IMG/VR virus record: IMGVR_UViG_3300027779_000177 | Coordinates: 1 to 22,320 of that record | Source: a virus | Strand: one strand, 5' to 3' | DNA length: 22,320 nucleotides | Shown: piece by piece, positions 7,702 through 12,971 of the stretch | Position numbering within the stretch: the first letter of the stretch is position 1 | How the letters are laid out: each line of letters opens with the position of its first letter | Program-made: the position numbers and the translations under genes | The notes under the pieces: model-generated | What the model saw: the letters and a program-made list of their open reading frames with translations, nothing else | Databases searched by the model: none | Told to the model about the DNA's origin: nothing

Positions 7702-7735
7702 TTCAACCCTTTGATATATAAGGGATTTTATTTGC

Positions 7736-7776
7736 AAGTGACCTTTAAGTGACCTTTTTGTACCAAAAAGTGTACC
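7736..7776. repeat. Right-arm direct repeats near attP (candidate integrase arm sites)
   Basis: AAGTGACCTTT occurs twice back to back (7736-7746 and 7747-7757), followed by two degenerate related units (TTTTTGTACC ending at 7764 and AAAGTGTACC ending at 7776). Read on the minus strand, GGTCACTT or GGTACA units recur every 10-12 bases, about one helical turn. They have the same orientation as the left-arm pair and run up to the stop codon of the integrase gene. Confidence 0.6.
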
Positions 7777-8954
7777 TATTTTCCAATTTGCTTCTTATAC
7801 TCTTCCTCTAACAAAGACCCGTGCTTGACACCTTTTTGTTGGATAAACCGCGCGTAATATTTTAATGTGGTCGTGCTGTCTTCATGCCCCATTTGTTTTG
7901 CAACATACTCTAAGTCTTCTCCAACCTGCAACATGGTCGATGCGTAAGTGTGCCGAGTTTGATAAGGGACTCGGTAGCGTACTCCCGCTTTTTTTAGCAC
8001 ATCAATCCATTGATCGCGTATTTTGTTAGTCGTGCTCCAAGGCTCATTCGTGTTTGGATTCGTAAATACAATATCATTAGGCGCTTTCGTTCTAAGAAAG
8101 GTGTACTCTTTATAGGCAAGTAAGCATTGCATTGCAGGGCCAACTAAATCGACTGTCCGAAAAGAGGCTTGCGACTTAGGAGGTTGGAATTTATTAGGGC
8201 TTGCGTCAACGATTACTTGATCTATTAGAATAGTGCATCCGATGAAATCGACACGACTCCAACAAAGACCTCTTATTTCTTCTGGGCGCAGTCCTGTGAA
8301 GAACTGAAACATTAGTTGTAATCCGAACTGTCTACGTGCAGCTTTCTTAATAGCGTCCCGTTCATCCCAAGAGAAGGGATCAACTCGAGTGGCTTCAGAT
8401 TTTATTATGACTTTAGGGCTTTTTAGTTTTTTGCCTAACAAGGGGTTTACAGTAATGATGCTTTCTTCTACTGCTGAGTTAAGCGCATCGCGCAGAACAG
8501 CGACTCGTTGAGAGCGAGTTGCTGCTAGGACATCCATCTTCAATGCCCAGTTTTTAACATCGAGCCACGTTAAATCAGCTACACGAATTTTAGCTAAAGG
8601 GGTTTTTAATACTTGGCCTTCGACGAGTCGTCTGTAAAATGTATAAGTACCAGGGCCTATAACATAGTGGTTGGCAAGCCAATGCACCATGAATGTTCCA
8701 AATAATCGTCGGTTAGCGTACAGGGCTGCTCTAGGTGACTCAGGGAAAGTTTCTGCATAATCAAAAGTACCATTCTTGATAGCAATATTGATTTGTTTTA
8801 AATGAAGGGATGCTAGTTCTAGATTAGCGGGGGTGGGCTCGAGTTTAATGAATTCACGTTGCCTCTTTTTGCCGTAAGGGTAGGTGAATCTGACGCTGAT
8901 CGTGTTTTTACCTTTAGACGGTTTGACCCCGTGGTACGTTTTTTGTCTACCCAT
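7776..8954 (-). CDS. int: Tyrosine recombinase integrase
   Basis: A 392-residue integrase with AGGAGG nine bases before its ATG. The basic N-terminus (FTYPYGKKRQREFIKL) fits an arm-site DNA-binding domain of the type found in Arm-DNA-bind/DUF3596 integrases. A core-binding SAM-like domain spans about residues 80-170. Catalytic residues are visible: Arg223 in TGLRPEEIRGL, Lys260 in the beta-hairpin, Arg334 in YQTRHTYAS (Tyr331 where many members have His), His357 in MGHEDS and nucleophile Tyr366 in LKYYARF. It should insert the phage at a tRNA 3' end. The adjacent tRNA-like core and flanking repeats fit. The excisionase frame overlaps its 5' end by 136 bases. Confidence 0.93.
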   Translation of the reverse strand: MGRQKTYHGVKPSKGKNTISVRFTYPYGKKRQREFIKLEPTPANLELASLHLKQINIAIKNGTFDYAETFPESPRAALYANRRLFGTFMVHWLANHYVIGPGTYTFYRRLVEGQVLKTPLAKIRVADLTWLDVKNWALKMDVLAATRSQRVAVLRDALNSAVEESIITVNPLLGKKLKSPKVIIKSEATRVDPFSWDERDAIKKAARRQFGLQLMFQFFTGLRPEEIRGLCWSRVDFIGCTILIDQVIVDASPNKFQPPKSQASFRTVDLVGPAMQCLLAYKEYTFLRTKAPNDIVFTNPNTNEPWSTTNKIRDQWIDVLKKAGVRYRVPYQTRHTYASTMLQVGEDLEYVAKQMGHEDSTTTLKYYARFIQQKGVKHGSLLEEEYKKQIGK

Positions 8955-9112
8955 GATTCATAGCCTCCTAGACTTATCAGTATTCTGCTATCAGGTGCGC
9001 GGGAGAACACTTCATTCTCAAGCCAGACACCTTCACTGATCTTATTCCTAATTGCTTTTTCTGTATAGCCTGACAGTTCTGAAAACTTACTTATGGTTAC
9101 TCTGTCTAACAT
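8819..9112 (-). CDS. xis: Excisionase-like DNA-binding protein
   Basis: A 97-residue protein whose first 55 residues (VTISKFSELSGYTEKAIRNK, then SEGVWLENEVFSRAPDSRIL, ending YESWV) match the winged-helix pattern of phage excisionases, including the W-x-E-x-x-x-x-x-x-P-D-x-R core. Such proteins bend attL/attR DNA and steer the integrase towards excision. The remaining 40 residues are basic and Ser/Thr-rich and are read from the 5' part of the integrase gene in another frame, so they may be a low-constraint tail. The gene lies directly upstream of int on the same strand, the usual arrangement for coupled xis-int expression. Confidence 0.8.
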   Translation of the reverse strand: MLDRVTISKFSELSGYTEKAIRNKISEGVWLENEVFSRAPDSRILISLGGYESWVDKKRTTGSNRLKVKTRSASDSPTLTAKRGNVNSLNSSPPPLI

Positions 9113-9121
9113 AGGGTACTC

Positions 9122-9418
9122 CTACTGCGCTTGAATTACCAAACGCTGTCCGAAGAAAACAACTTTCTCCGAGTCGTACAATGCCGAATTGCCGGGCTTT
9201 CCTCGCCCCTGCCTTTTCGCTGCACGACGCCAAACTGCTTTAAACGCGTTGCCTTCCGCGAAGTTCATTTCTAGTGCTTCAATAATGTCATTACATTCGG
9301 CCCAATAAGACGCATCTAGCGTCGTTGGGTGCTTAATTTCTATTTTGTAGTAAGAAGAAGATCCCCCAGTTAAAGAAGGGGTCTCAACTGAAGGATCTTC
9401 TGTGGGGTGATTGGTCAT
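9122..9418 (-). CDS. Conserved-type phage protein of unknown function
   Basis: A 98-residue protein lying nine bases upstream of xis. A disordered Thr/Ser/Pro-rich start (about 22 residues) precedes a compact domain with YYKIEIKHPTTLD, AECNDIIEALEMNFAEGNAF, KAVWRRAAKRQGRGKPGNS and EKVVFFGQRLV. I recall this AECNDIIEAL...EGNAFKA...R pattern from small proteins in many phages and prophages, without a known function. The basic middle could bind nucleic acid, which is speculation. The start codon overlaps operator-like site 4, so its expression may be directly controlled by that site. Confidence 0.75.
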   Translation of the reverse strand: MTNHPTEDPSVETPSLTGGSSSYYKIEIKHPTTLDASYWAECNDIIEALEMNFAEGNAFKAVWRRAAKRQGRGKPGNSALYDSEKVVFFGQRLVIQAQ

Positions 9419-9434
9419 AAGAGTTCAACTGCTA
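9418..9434. promoter_or_regulatory. Palindromic operator-like site 4
   Basis: On the plus strand TAAGAGTTCAACTGCTA matches 15 of 17 positions of the consensus. It abuts the ATG at 9418, sharing one base with it. A protein bound here would block transcription into, or initiation on, the gene preceding xis and int. Confidence 0.5.
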
Positions 9435-9461
9435 TTTAGGGTGTAAAAAAAGCTACTTATT

Positions 9462-9680
9462 TTATGGAGGCCCAGCACTTGATAAATTGTTACATCCTTT
9501 TCCAAAGGGCGTTTCAAGATTCGCAAACATACGCAAGCGAGCGTATGTTTCTATACGTATCCTTGGCCCGTCACGCTGAGTTAGATAACGTCCCGTATGG
9601 ATTAAGTGCCATCGATAAGTATCTTGTGATTGCCACGCCATATTGCGACTTCGGTTGTCGGTTAACTGAGTTATGAGCAT
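9462..9680 (-). CDS. Doubtful small ORF downstream of the repressor
   Basis: A 72-codon frame starts with an ATG overlapping the repressor TAA (TAATG), which would suit translational coupling. The predicted protein is basic and Arg-rich, with no domain I recognise. The opposite strand has an almost equally long open frame, and a perfect 10-bp inverted repeat lies inside, so the interval may be non-coding. I rate coding as possible only. If non-coding, the 9435-9677 gap holds just the hairpin and a possible leftward promoter for the xis-int group (TAAAAT near 9461-9466). Confidence 0.25.
   Translation of the reverse strand: MLITQLTDNRSRNMAWQSQDTYRWHLIHTGRYLTQRDGPRIRIETYARLRMFANLETPFGKGCNNLSSAGPP
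9525..9550. repeat. 10-bp perfect inverted repeat (hairpin)
   Basis: AAACATACGC (9525-9534) and GCGTATGTTT (9541-9550) are perfect inverse complements around a six-base loop, AAGCGA. No T-tract follows on either strand, so a simple intrinsic terminator is unlikely. It may be a protein-binding site or an RNA processing or attenuation structure between the repressor and the xis-int group. Confidence 0.5.
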
Positions 9681-10342
9681 TAGTCCTTTAGCTCCCAGTT
9701 AGTTGCACGGTGAGTCCCTATTACCATGTCGCATGTTTTCACTTCGTCCGATTGAAGATCATACGTGCAATTATCCTGCAGTTTCAGAATTTGCGTAATC
9801 CCTGCATTGTCATTAAAAAAGCGCCCAACGAAACGAATCCCATCGTTCAGTTCTACGAACACTTCTGCTCCAGCCTGTGGTTTAACACGATTTGAGCATA
9901 CAATGAATGAGTCTTTCGCGATGTAGGGTAGATAGTGGTCTACATCAATCTGTACTGCATAAGGCTCCAAGTCCCCTTGGATTTCTACAGATTGTATCGC
10001 TTGGATAGTTGGTTTTCCTCGTATTGCGTAGCGCACTTGTATTTCTATCTGAGGATAGAAAGAGGTGCGTACTGGTTCCATTAATTCAGGATAAATATCT
10101 AATGGGGAGACACTCATTGCCTGGGCGAAATTTACAACCGCAGTCATGTTCAAAGGAACTTTCTCGAGGAAGTATTGTGATATTGCACTTTGTTGCTTCA
10201 ATCCCATTCGTTTAGCGAGGATTGTTTGATTTAGCCCATCTTCATATTTTTGTCGATTGTATATTTGAATTATACGTTGCACAGCTCGGGCCTCAGATTC
10301 GGGGGACACGGCAGCACCTACGAGAAGACTCGCTCTAGCCAT
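9680..10342 (-). CDS. Phage repressor, HTH plus inactive-looking S24-like domain
   Basis: A 220-residue protein with AGGAAG eight bases before its ATG. An XRE-type helix-turn-helix covers about residues 36-75 (LNQTILAKRMGLKQQSAISQ then NMTAVVNFAQAM). The C-terminal half (about 125-215) resembles the LexA/CI S24 peptidase fold. At the expected GDSMxP motif it has VDHYLP, placing His136 at the Ser position. At the expected VKR motif it has VGR, placing Gly173 at the Lys position. It is therefore probably a dimerising repressor that cannot cleave itself. It is transcribed in the same direction as the early genes and upstream of the xis-int group. The alignment is by eye. Confidence 0.82.
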   Translation of the reverse strand: MARASLLVGAAVSPESEARAVQRIIQIYNRQKYEDGLNQTILAKRMGLKQQSAISQYFLEKVPLNMTAVVNFAQAMSVSPLDIYPELMEPVRTSFYPQIEIQVRYAIRGKPTIQAIQSVEIQGDLEPYAVQIDVDHYLPYIAKDSFIVCSNRVKPQAGAEVFVELNDGIRFVGRFFNDNAGITQILKLQDNCTYDLQSDEVKTCDMVIGTHRATNWELKD

Positions 10343-10375
10343 CAGGTTTCTTCCTATTCTAGTGTTTATGATAGT

Positions 10376-10409
10376 ACACCACGGAATCTTTGCTCCTTTA
10401 GGGTGGTGT
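10376..10409. promoter_or_regulatory. Inverted repeat upstream of the repressor
   Basis: ACACCAC (10376-10382) and GTGGTGT (10403-10409) form a perfect 7-bp inverted repeat with a 20-base spacer in the 72-base gap before the repressor gene. A possible minus-strand -10 box (TACTAT, 10371-10376) touches the left arm, but no good -35 is seen. It could be a control site of the repressor promoter, distinct from the 17-bp palindrome. Confidence 0.35.
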
Positions 10410-10414
10410 TATGC

Positions 10415-10846
10415 TTAATGTACAAGTTTCGAATCGAGTGTAACTAAGCATTCTCGCATTATATACTCAGCTACCCCACGCTTGTCAATAGCTGAACTGC
10501 TAAAAGATCCTAAAGTCACTGGTTGAGAAAAGTCAGTCACAATCAGGTTGTTCTTCCATTTCATCCCGAAAGGAGCATTCATACCAATTACTAAGGCAAT
10601 ATTACGCCCTTCTTGTTGTCGGGATTTTAGCCAATAATGCTGCTGCTTTGTTAAGCAGGTTTTAATCTCGGTAGTTTGTTTCTTTGGGGGATTAGCCAGG
10701 TACTTATACTCAATCCACAGGTCGCCAGCCGCACCAGAGTAGTAGGCATCAGCTACGCCGCCATGAAAGTTGTCATTAATTTTCCATTTATAGATACTGG
10801 ATGGGAGCATCTTATGTATGGATTTAATGTAACTATGCTCGTTCAT
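10415..10846 (-). CDS. PD-(D/E)xK-type endonuclease, phage VRR-NUC/resolvase-like
   Basis: A 143-residue protein with a restriction-endonuclease-like signature: GGVADAYYSG (Asp33) followed by GDLWIEYKYL (Glu46, Lys48). The spacing and the IEYK strand are characteristic of small phage nucleases of this fold, which cut branched or damaged DNA during recombination or packaging. The size is normal for a stand-alone nuclease domain. It overlaps the upstream membrane-protein gene by 14 bases. Operator-like site 5 lies within its 3' part, close to the repressor gene it precedes. The fold assignment is good; the specific substrate is unknown. Confidence 0.75.
   Translation of the reverse strand: MNEHSYIKSIHKMLPSSIYKWKINDNFHGGVADAYYSGAAGDLWIEYKYLANPPKKQTTEIKTCLTKQQHYWLKSRQQEGRNIALVIGMNAPFGMKWKNNLIVTDFSQPVTLGSFSSSAIDKRGVAEYIMRECLVTLDSKLVH
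10486..10502. promoter_or_regulatory. Palindromic operator-like site 5, inside nuclease gene
   Basis: CAATAGCTGAACTGCTA matches 15 of 17 consensus positions. It is one of two copies inside a gene (with site 1) and lies 144 bases upstream of the repressor ATG, so it may act as a roadblock site or feed back on repressor expression. Confidence 0.45.
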
Positions 10847-11033
10847 CGTCAGCTTTCTTCATTTGATTAATAAAGGATGTGTTACGGGACTCAATCCACA
10901 TTTCGCGAGCGAATTGAAGGTACTGCCGCTTTCGCCTACCCGTTAACAAATACCGCGCTATGTAAGTTAAAGCTACTCCGAAAGGAATCCCTATACTTAT
11001 GCCTATAGCGAGTCCTAATAGATCAATACTCAT
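10833..11033 (-). CDS. Small membrane protein
   Basis: A 66-residue protein with GGAG six bases before ATG. The N-terminal 30 residues are one hydrophobic segment (LLGLAIGISIGIPFGVALTY), followed by a basic, cytoplasm-type stretch (TGRRKRQYLQF) and a polar C-terminus. That predicts a single-span protein with the C-terminus in the cytoplasm by the positive-inside rule. No family is recognised. It lies between a nuclease gene and a terminator, and its ribosome site is part of the duplicated intergenic cassette. Confidence 0.6.
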   Translation of the reverse strand: MSIDLLGLAIGISIGIPFGVALTYIARYLLTGRRKRQYLQFAREMWIESRNTSFINQMKKADDERA

Positions 11034-11048
11034 GGTCTACTCCACAAA

Positions 11049-11074
11049 TAAAAAAGCCACCCCGAAGGATGGCT
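11049..11074 (-). terminator. Rho-independent terminator with TTCG loop, copy 1
   Basis: On the minus strand AGCCATCC-TTCG-GGGTGGCT forms an 8-bp stem with one C/A-type irregularity, capped by a very stable TTCG tetraloop and followed by six T residues. It lies 14 bases after the stop of the gene at 11088 and should end or reduce leftward transcription. Confidence 0.85.
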
Positions 11075-11091
11075 CTTGTTAAGGTACTTAG
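11049..11091. repeat. 43-bp stop-terminator repeat, copy 1
   Basis: This segment is 42/43 identical to 11304-11346. On the minus strand it begins with or at the TAA stop of the upstream gene, continues through a conserved GTACCTTAACAAGAG linker and ends with the terminator T-tract. Weaker similarity continues into the next gene's ribosome site (TGGAGTA). Confidence 0.9.
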
Positions 11092-11288
11092 GCCGCTATA
11101 AAACGATCAGTCTCTTTAACATACGTATGCACACTATCAATGTGGTTGATACCAAAAAATGAGTCATCCCAAGCTTTGGTAATAGATGCTTCGCTATTCA
11201 TAACCTCTATTTTCTTGTGGGCTTCTTCTTTTGAGTCTGCTTCAATGGTTAATGAACCGGTATAGGCAACTTCTGCTCTATATTTCAT
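11088..11288 (-). CDS. Small hypothetical protein framed by two identical terminators
   Basis: A 66-residue protein with GGAG six bases before the ATG. It appears to be a small alpha/beta domain: strand MKYRAEVAYTGSLTIEA, helix DSKEEAHKKIEVM, then a second half with FFGINHIDSVHTYV. The pattern resembles small double-split-strand phage proteins of unknown role. It is bounded on each side by copies of the same stop-terminator cassette, as if gene and cassette had been inserted or duplicated together. No function assigned. Confidence 0.65.
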   Translation of the reverse strand: MKYRAEVAYTGSLTIEADSKEEAHKKIEVMNSEASITKAWDDSFFGINHIDSVHTYVKETDRFIAA

Positions 11289-11303
11289 AATTTACTCCAG
11301 AGG

Positions 11304-11329
11304 TAAAAAAGCCACCCCGAAGGATAGCT
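11304..11329 (-). terminator. Rho-independent terminator with TTCG loop, copy 2
   Basis: On the minus strand AGCTATCC-TTCG-GGGTGGCT (one base different from copy 1) is followed by six T residues. The change replaces a G-C pair by a T-G wobble, so this copy should be slightly weaker. It lies just after the gene at 11343. Confidence 0.82.
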
Positions 11330-11346
11330 CTTGTTAAGGTACTTAG
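11304..11346. repeat. 43-bp stop-terminator repeat, copy 2
   Basis: This is the partner of 11049-11091, with one mismatch. The TAA of the gene ending at 11343 lies inside the repeat, at the same position as the TAA of the other gene in copy 1. Confidence 0.9.
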
Positions 11347-12032
11347 TGGATAGTTGGGTCTGTTATACCCTTCATAGCGAAGTAGGTTGACCTTGCTTGC
11401 TTATAAAGTTCAGCACCCGCTGCACCCTTATTCGCTGCTTTGAAGACTTGATAGCCTTGACCCATTCTGTTGCTTTCCTCAACTGAGGTTAACTCCCAGA
11501 CTGTTCCAAAACGATCACAATCGTAGCTGGCAATGTTAGTATTCCACGCATCAGATACCTTTTTATTAGCACCAGACATGTAGATTCGCGCAACACTGTT
11601 TATGTTTTCCCCCGTAGCATCTAAATAAGCTACAGTGTGGATACCCGTGTCTACGAGGTCATGCTCTTCTTCATTGAGGTTGTTATCGGCTAGATGCTGG
11701 TGTGCATCACCTAGGTTTTGGTGAAAGCCTTCAAAACCACCGCCTGCGGTACGCTTCTTAAAGATCGTAAATCCAGCCTCGAACTTTAAGTTTAGAACAT
11801 ACATCGCATCGAAGAAGTCGCCCGTTAAGGTATTGAAGATGTGCCCGATCTCTAGCCCCTTGAGGTGCTTAGCATCGGTTTTCTTCATTTCACCACTCAT
11901 GAGTTGTGCTAGTTTTAACTGAGGGATAGCCATATCTTCGGCAGATACGTTTTCGTTACCGAGATTTGCACCACCTAATAGGTGGGCTGGTAGGGTGTCG
12001 GCAGATTCAAAGGAAATAATTGATTTGGTCAT
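11343..12032 (-). CDS. Conserved-type phage protein, possible ssDNA-binding role
   Basis: A 229-residue protein beside recombination and replication genes. The N-terminal half contains EDMAIPQLKLAQLMSGEMKK and GHIFNTLTGDFFDAMYVLNL, a pattern I associate with a widespread phage family whose members begin with an IPxxKLxQ segment and continue as a beta-barrel-like domain; some are suspected single-stranded DNA-binding proteins. The second half has Asp/Glu-rich and aromatic strands (DRFGTVWELTSVEE) and no enzyme motif. The leader carries operator-like site 6, a good -10 box and a hairpin, and the gene ends in a strong terminator, so it may be made as its own abundant message. Function inferred only. 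Confidence 0.65.
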   Translation of the reverse strand: MTKSIISFESADTLPAHLLGGANLGNENVSAEDMAIPQLKLAQLMSGEMKKTDAKHLKGLEIGHIFNTLTGDFFDAMYVLNLKFEAGFTIFKKRTAGGGFEGFHQNLGDAHQHLADNNLNEEEHDLVDTGIHTVAYLDATGENINSVARIYMSGANKKVSDAWNTNIASYDCDRFGTVWELTSVEESNRMGQGYQVFKAANKGAAGAELYKQARSTYFAMKGITDPTIH

Positions 12033-12049
12033 TGGTTTCTCACTTTTTT

Positions 12050-12070
12050 AAAGGATAAAGGATAAAGGAT
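12050..12070. repeat. Three tandem AAAGGAT units in a leader
   Basis: Three exact 7-bp copies of AAAGGAT (plus strand) lie in the 104-base leader of the gene starting at 12032. Next to them, 12071-12099 forms an 8-bp stem (minus strand GGTCTACT with AGTAGGCC, one G-T pair). Confidence 0.75.
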
Positions 12071-12104
12071 GGCCTACTCACATTAGGGGTAAGTAGACCT
12101 TGTA

Positions 12105-12110
12105 ATTATA
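12105..12110 (-). promoter_or_regulatory. Predicted -10 box for the gene at 12032
   Basis: The minus strand has a perfect TATAAT at 12105-12110, directly overlapped by the edge of operator-like site 6. No convincing -35 is present 16-18 bases upstream (TAGCAT), so the promoter may be activator-dependent or rely on other elements. Predicted transcription would start about 65 bases before the ATG. Confidence 0.5.
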
Positions 12111-12125
12111 ACAGTTCAGCTACTA
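12109..12125. promoter_or_regulatory. Palindromic operator-like site 6
   Basis: TAACAGTTCAGCTACTA matches 16 of 17 consensus positions. Its left edge overlaps the TATAAT of the predicted leftward promoter. The same offset between site and -10 box is seen at site 7. Confidence 0.65.
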
Positions 12126-12136
12126 AAATGCTATAT

Positions 12137-12529
12137 TTAGCTAACTCTCAGGTTGACGTTTTGCTTCTCAAAAGCAACAAGACCAGGGACGGTTTTGTAT
12201 TTCTCTAGGAAACGCGGGTCTTCCATAAGTTCCTTTACATGTAGGTTGGCTACACGCTTTTGCAGGAGGTGGGTGTGTCCACTTTCCAAGATGTATTCTT
12301 GAAAAAGACTATAATCAGCAACATTGTATACTGTAGCATCCGATAGCGACACGGTAATCCCGTCCACAGCAGTACGCTCGATGCCTTCGGCGTGCATCTT
12401 TATGCGTATTTGCTGTTTAATTTCCTCAAGGCTCACACTAATTATAGTTACGTCTTTCTCAAGCGCTCGCTTGTCATCACGTAACACTTTAGCTGTGTTT
12501 AATAGCTCTTTTAAGGTCATATCGGACAT
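12137..12529 (-). CDS. Hypothetical protein with N-terminal coiled coil
   Basis: A 130-residue protein with GGAG six bases before ATG; the stop codon of the upstream gene is part of this ribosome site (TAGGAG). The first 50 residues form a charged helix (LLNTAKVLRDDKRALEKDV, then SLEEIKQQIRIKM) likely to make a coiled coil. The rest is a small mixed domain ending in LVAFEKQNVNLRVS. The layout resembles small phage proteins found near ssDNA-binding or recombination genes, such as Gp157-like ones, but I cannot confirm a family. Function unknown. Confidence 0.65.
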   Translation of the reverse strand: MSDMTLKELLNTAKVLRDDKRALEKDVTIISVSLEEIKQQIRIKMHAEGIERTAVDGITVSLSDATVYNVADYSLFQEYILESGHTHLLQKRVANLHVKELMEDPRFLEKYKTVPGLVAFEKQNVNLRVS

Positions 12530-12538
12530 GGTTATCTC

Positions 12539-12949
12539 CTATGAAGCAAGCGCAAGTTTAGTTTCGGTTTCATCTTCAAACTGCTCGCTTAAAGAGAACA
12601 TTAAACCTTGAGAATGACTAAAGCATTCGTTGATTATATCCCACTGTGGAATAGACTTTTCGATTCGGCCTAAACGACTTGTGTTCGCCCGACCCATTTC
12701 ACGGGCAGCTTCCATGTAGTCTGGAATAAGATCAGGGTCACTGAGCTTCGTGCTAAGCCCACTAAGCTTATCAACAGCCAGCTTAAACTTTTCAGCTGAT
12801 TCTGCGTCTTTAGTTAAGCGGTCACGCTCAGCTTTAACACTTTTCGTAGCCATTGCAAGGGTATGCAATAACTTGTCAAAAGGAGTCGTCACTTCGGCTT
12901 CTTTGAACGCTGCTGGGAAATCAATTGGGGTGCTAATTGAATTTGACAT
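12539..12949 (-). CDS. Hypothetical helical protein
   Basis: A 136-residue protein with GGAAG five bases before the ATG, tightly packed between the helicase gene and the coiled-coil gene. It is predicted mostly helical, with a Lys/Glu-rich stretch (KSVKAERDRLTKDAESAEKF) and an acidic C-terminal segment (SEQFEDETET). There are no cysteine clusters, enzymatic motifs or membrane segments. Co-transcription with the SNF2 helicase suggests a replication or recombination accessory role, which is inference from position. Confidence 0.6.
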   Translation of the reverse strand: MSNSISTPIDFPAAFKEAEVTTPFDKLLHTLAMATKSVKAERDRLTKDAESAEKFKLAVDKLSGLSTKLSDPDLIPDYMEAAREMGRANTSRLGRIEKSIPQWDIINECFSHSQGLMFSLSEQFEDETETKLALAS

Positions 12950-12971
12950 AGGTACTTCCTCTATATTTTAA

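Noticed and set aside
9464-9676. 70-codon + strand open frame opposite the doubtful minus-strand ORF
   Set aside because: It has no ribosome site, no recognisable domain, runs against the flanking transcription and contains the hairpin.
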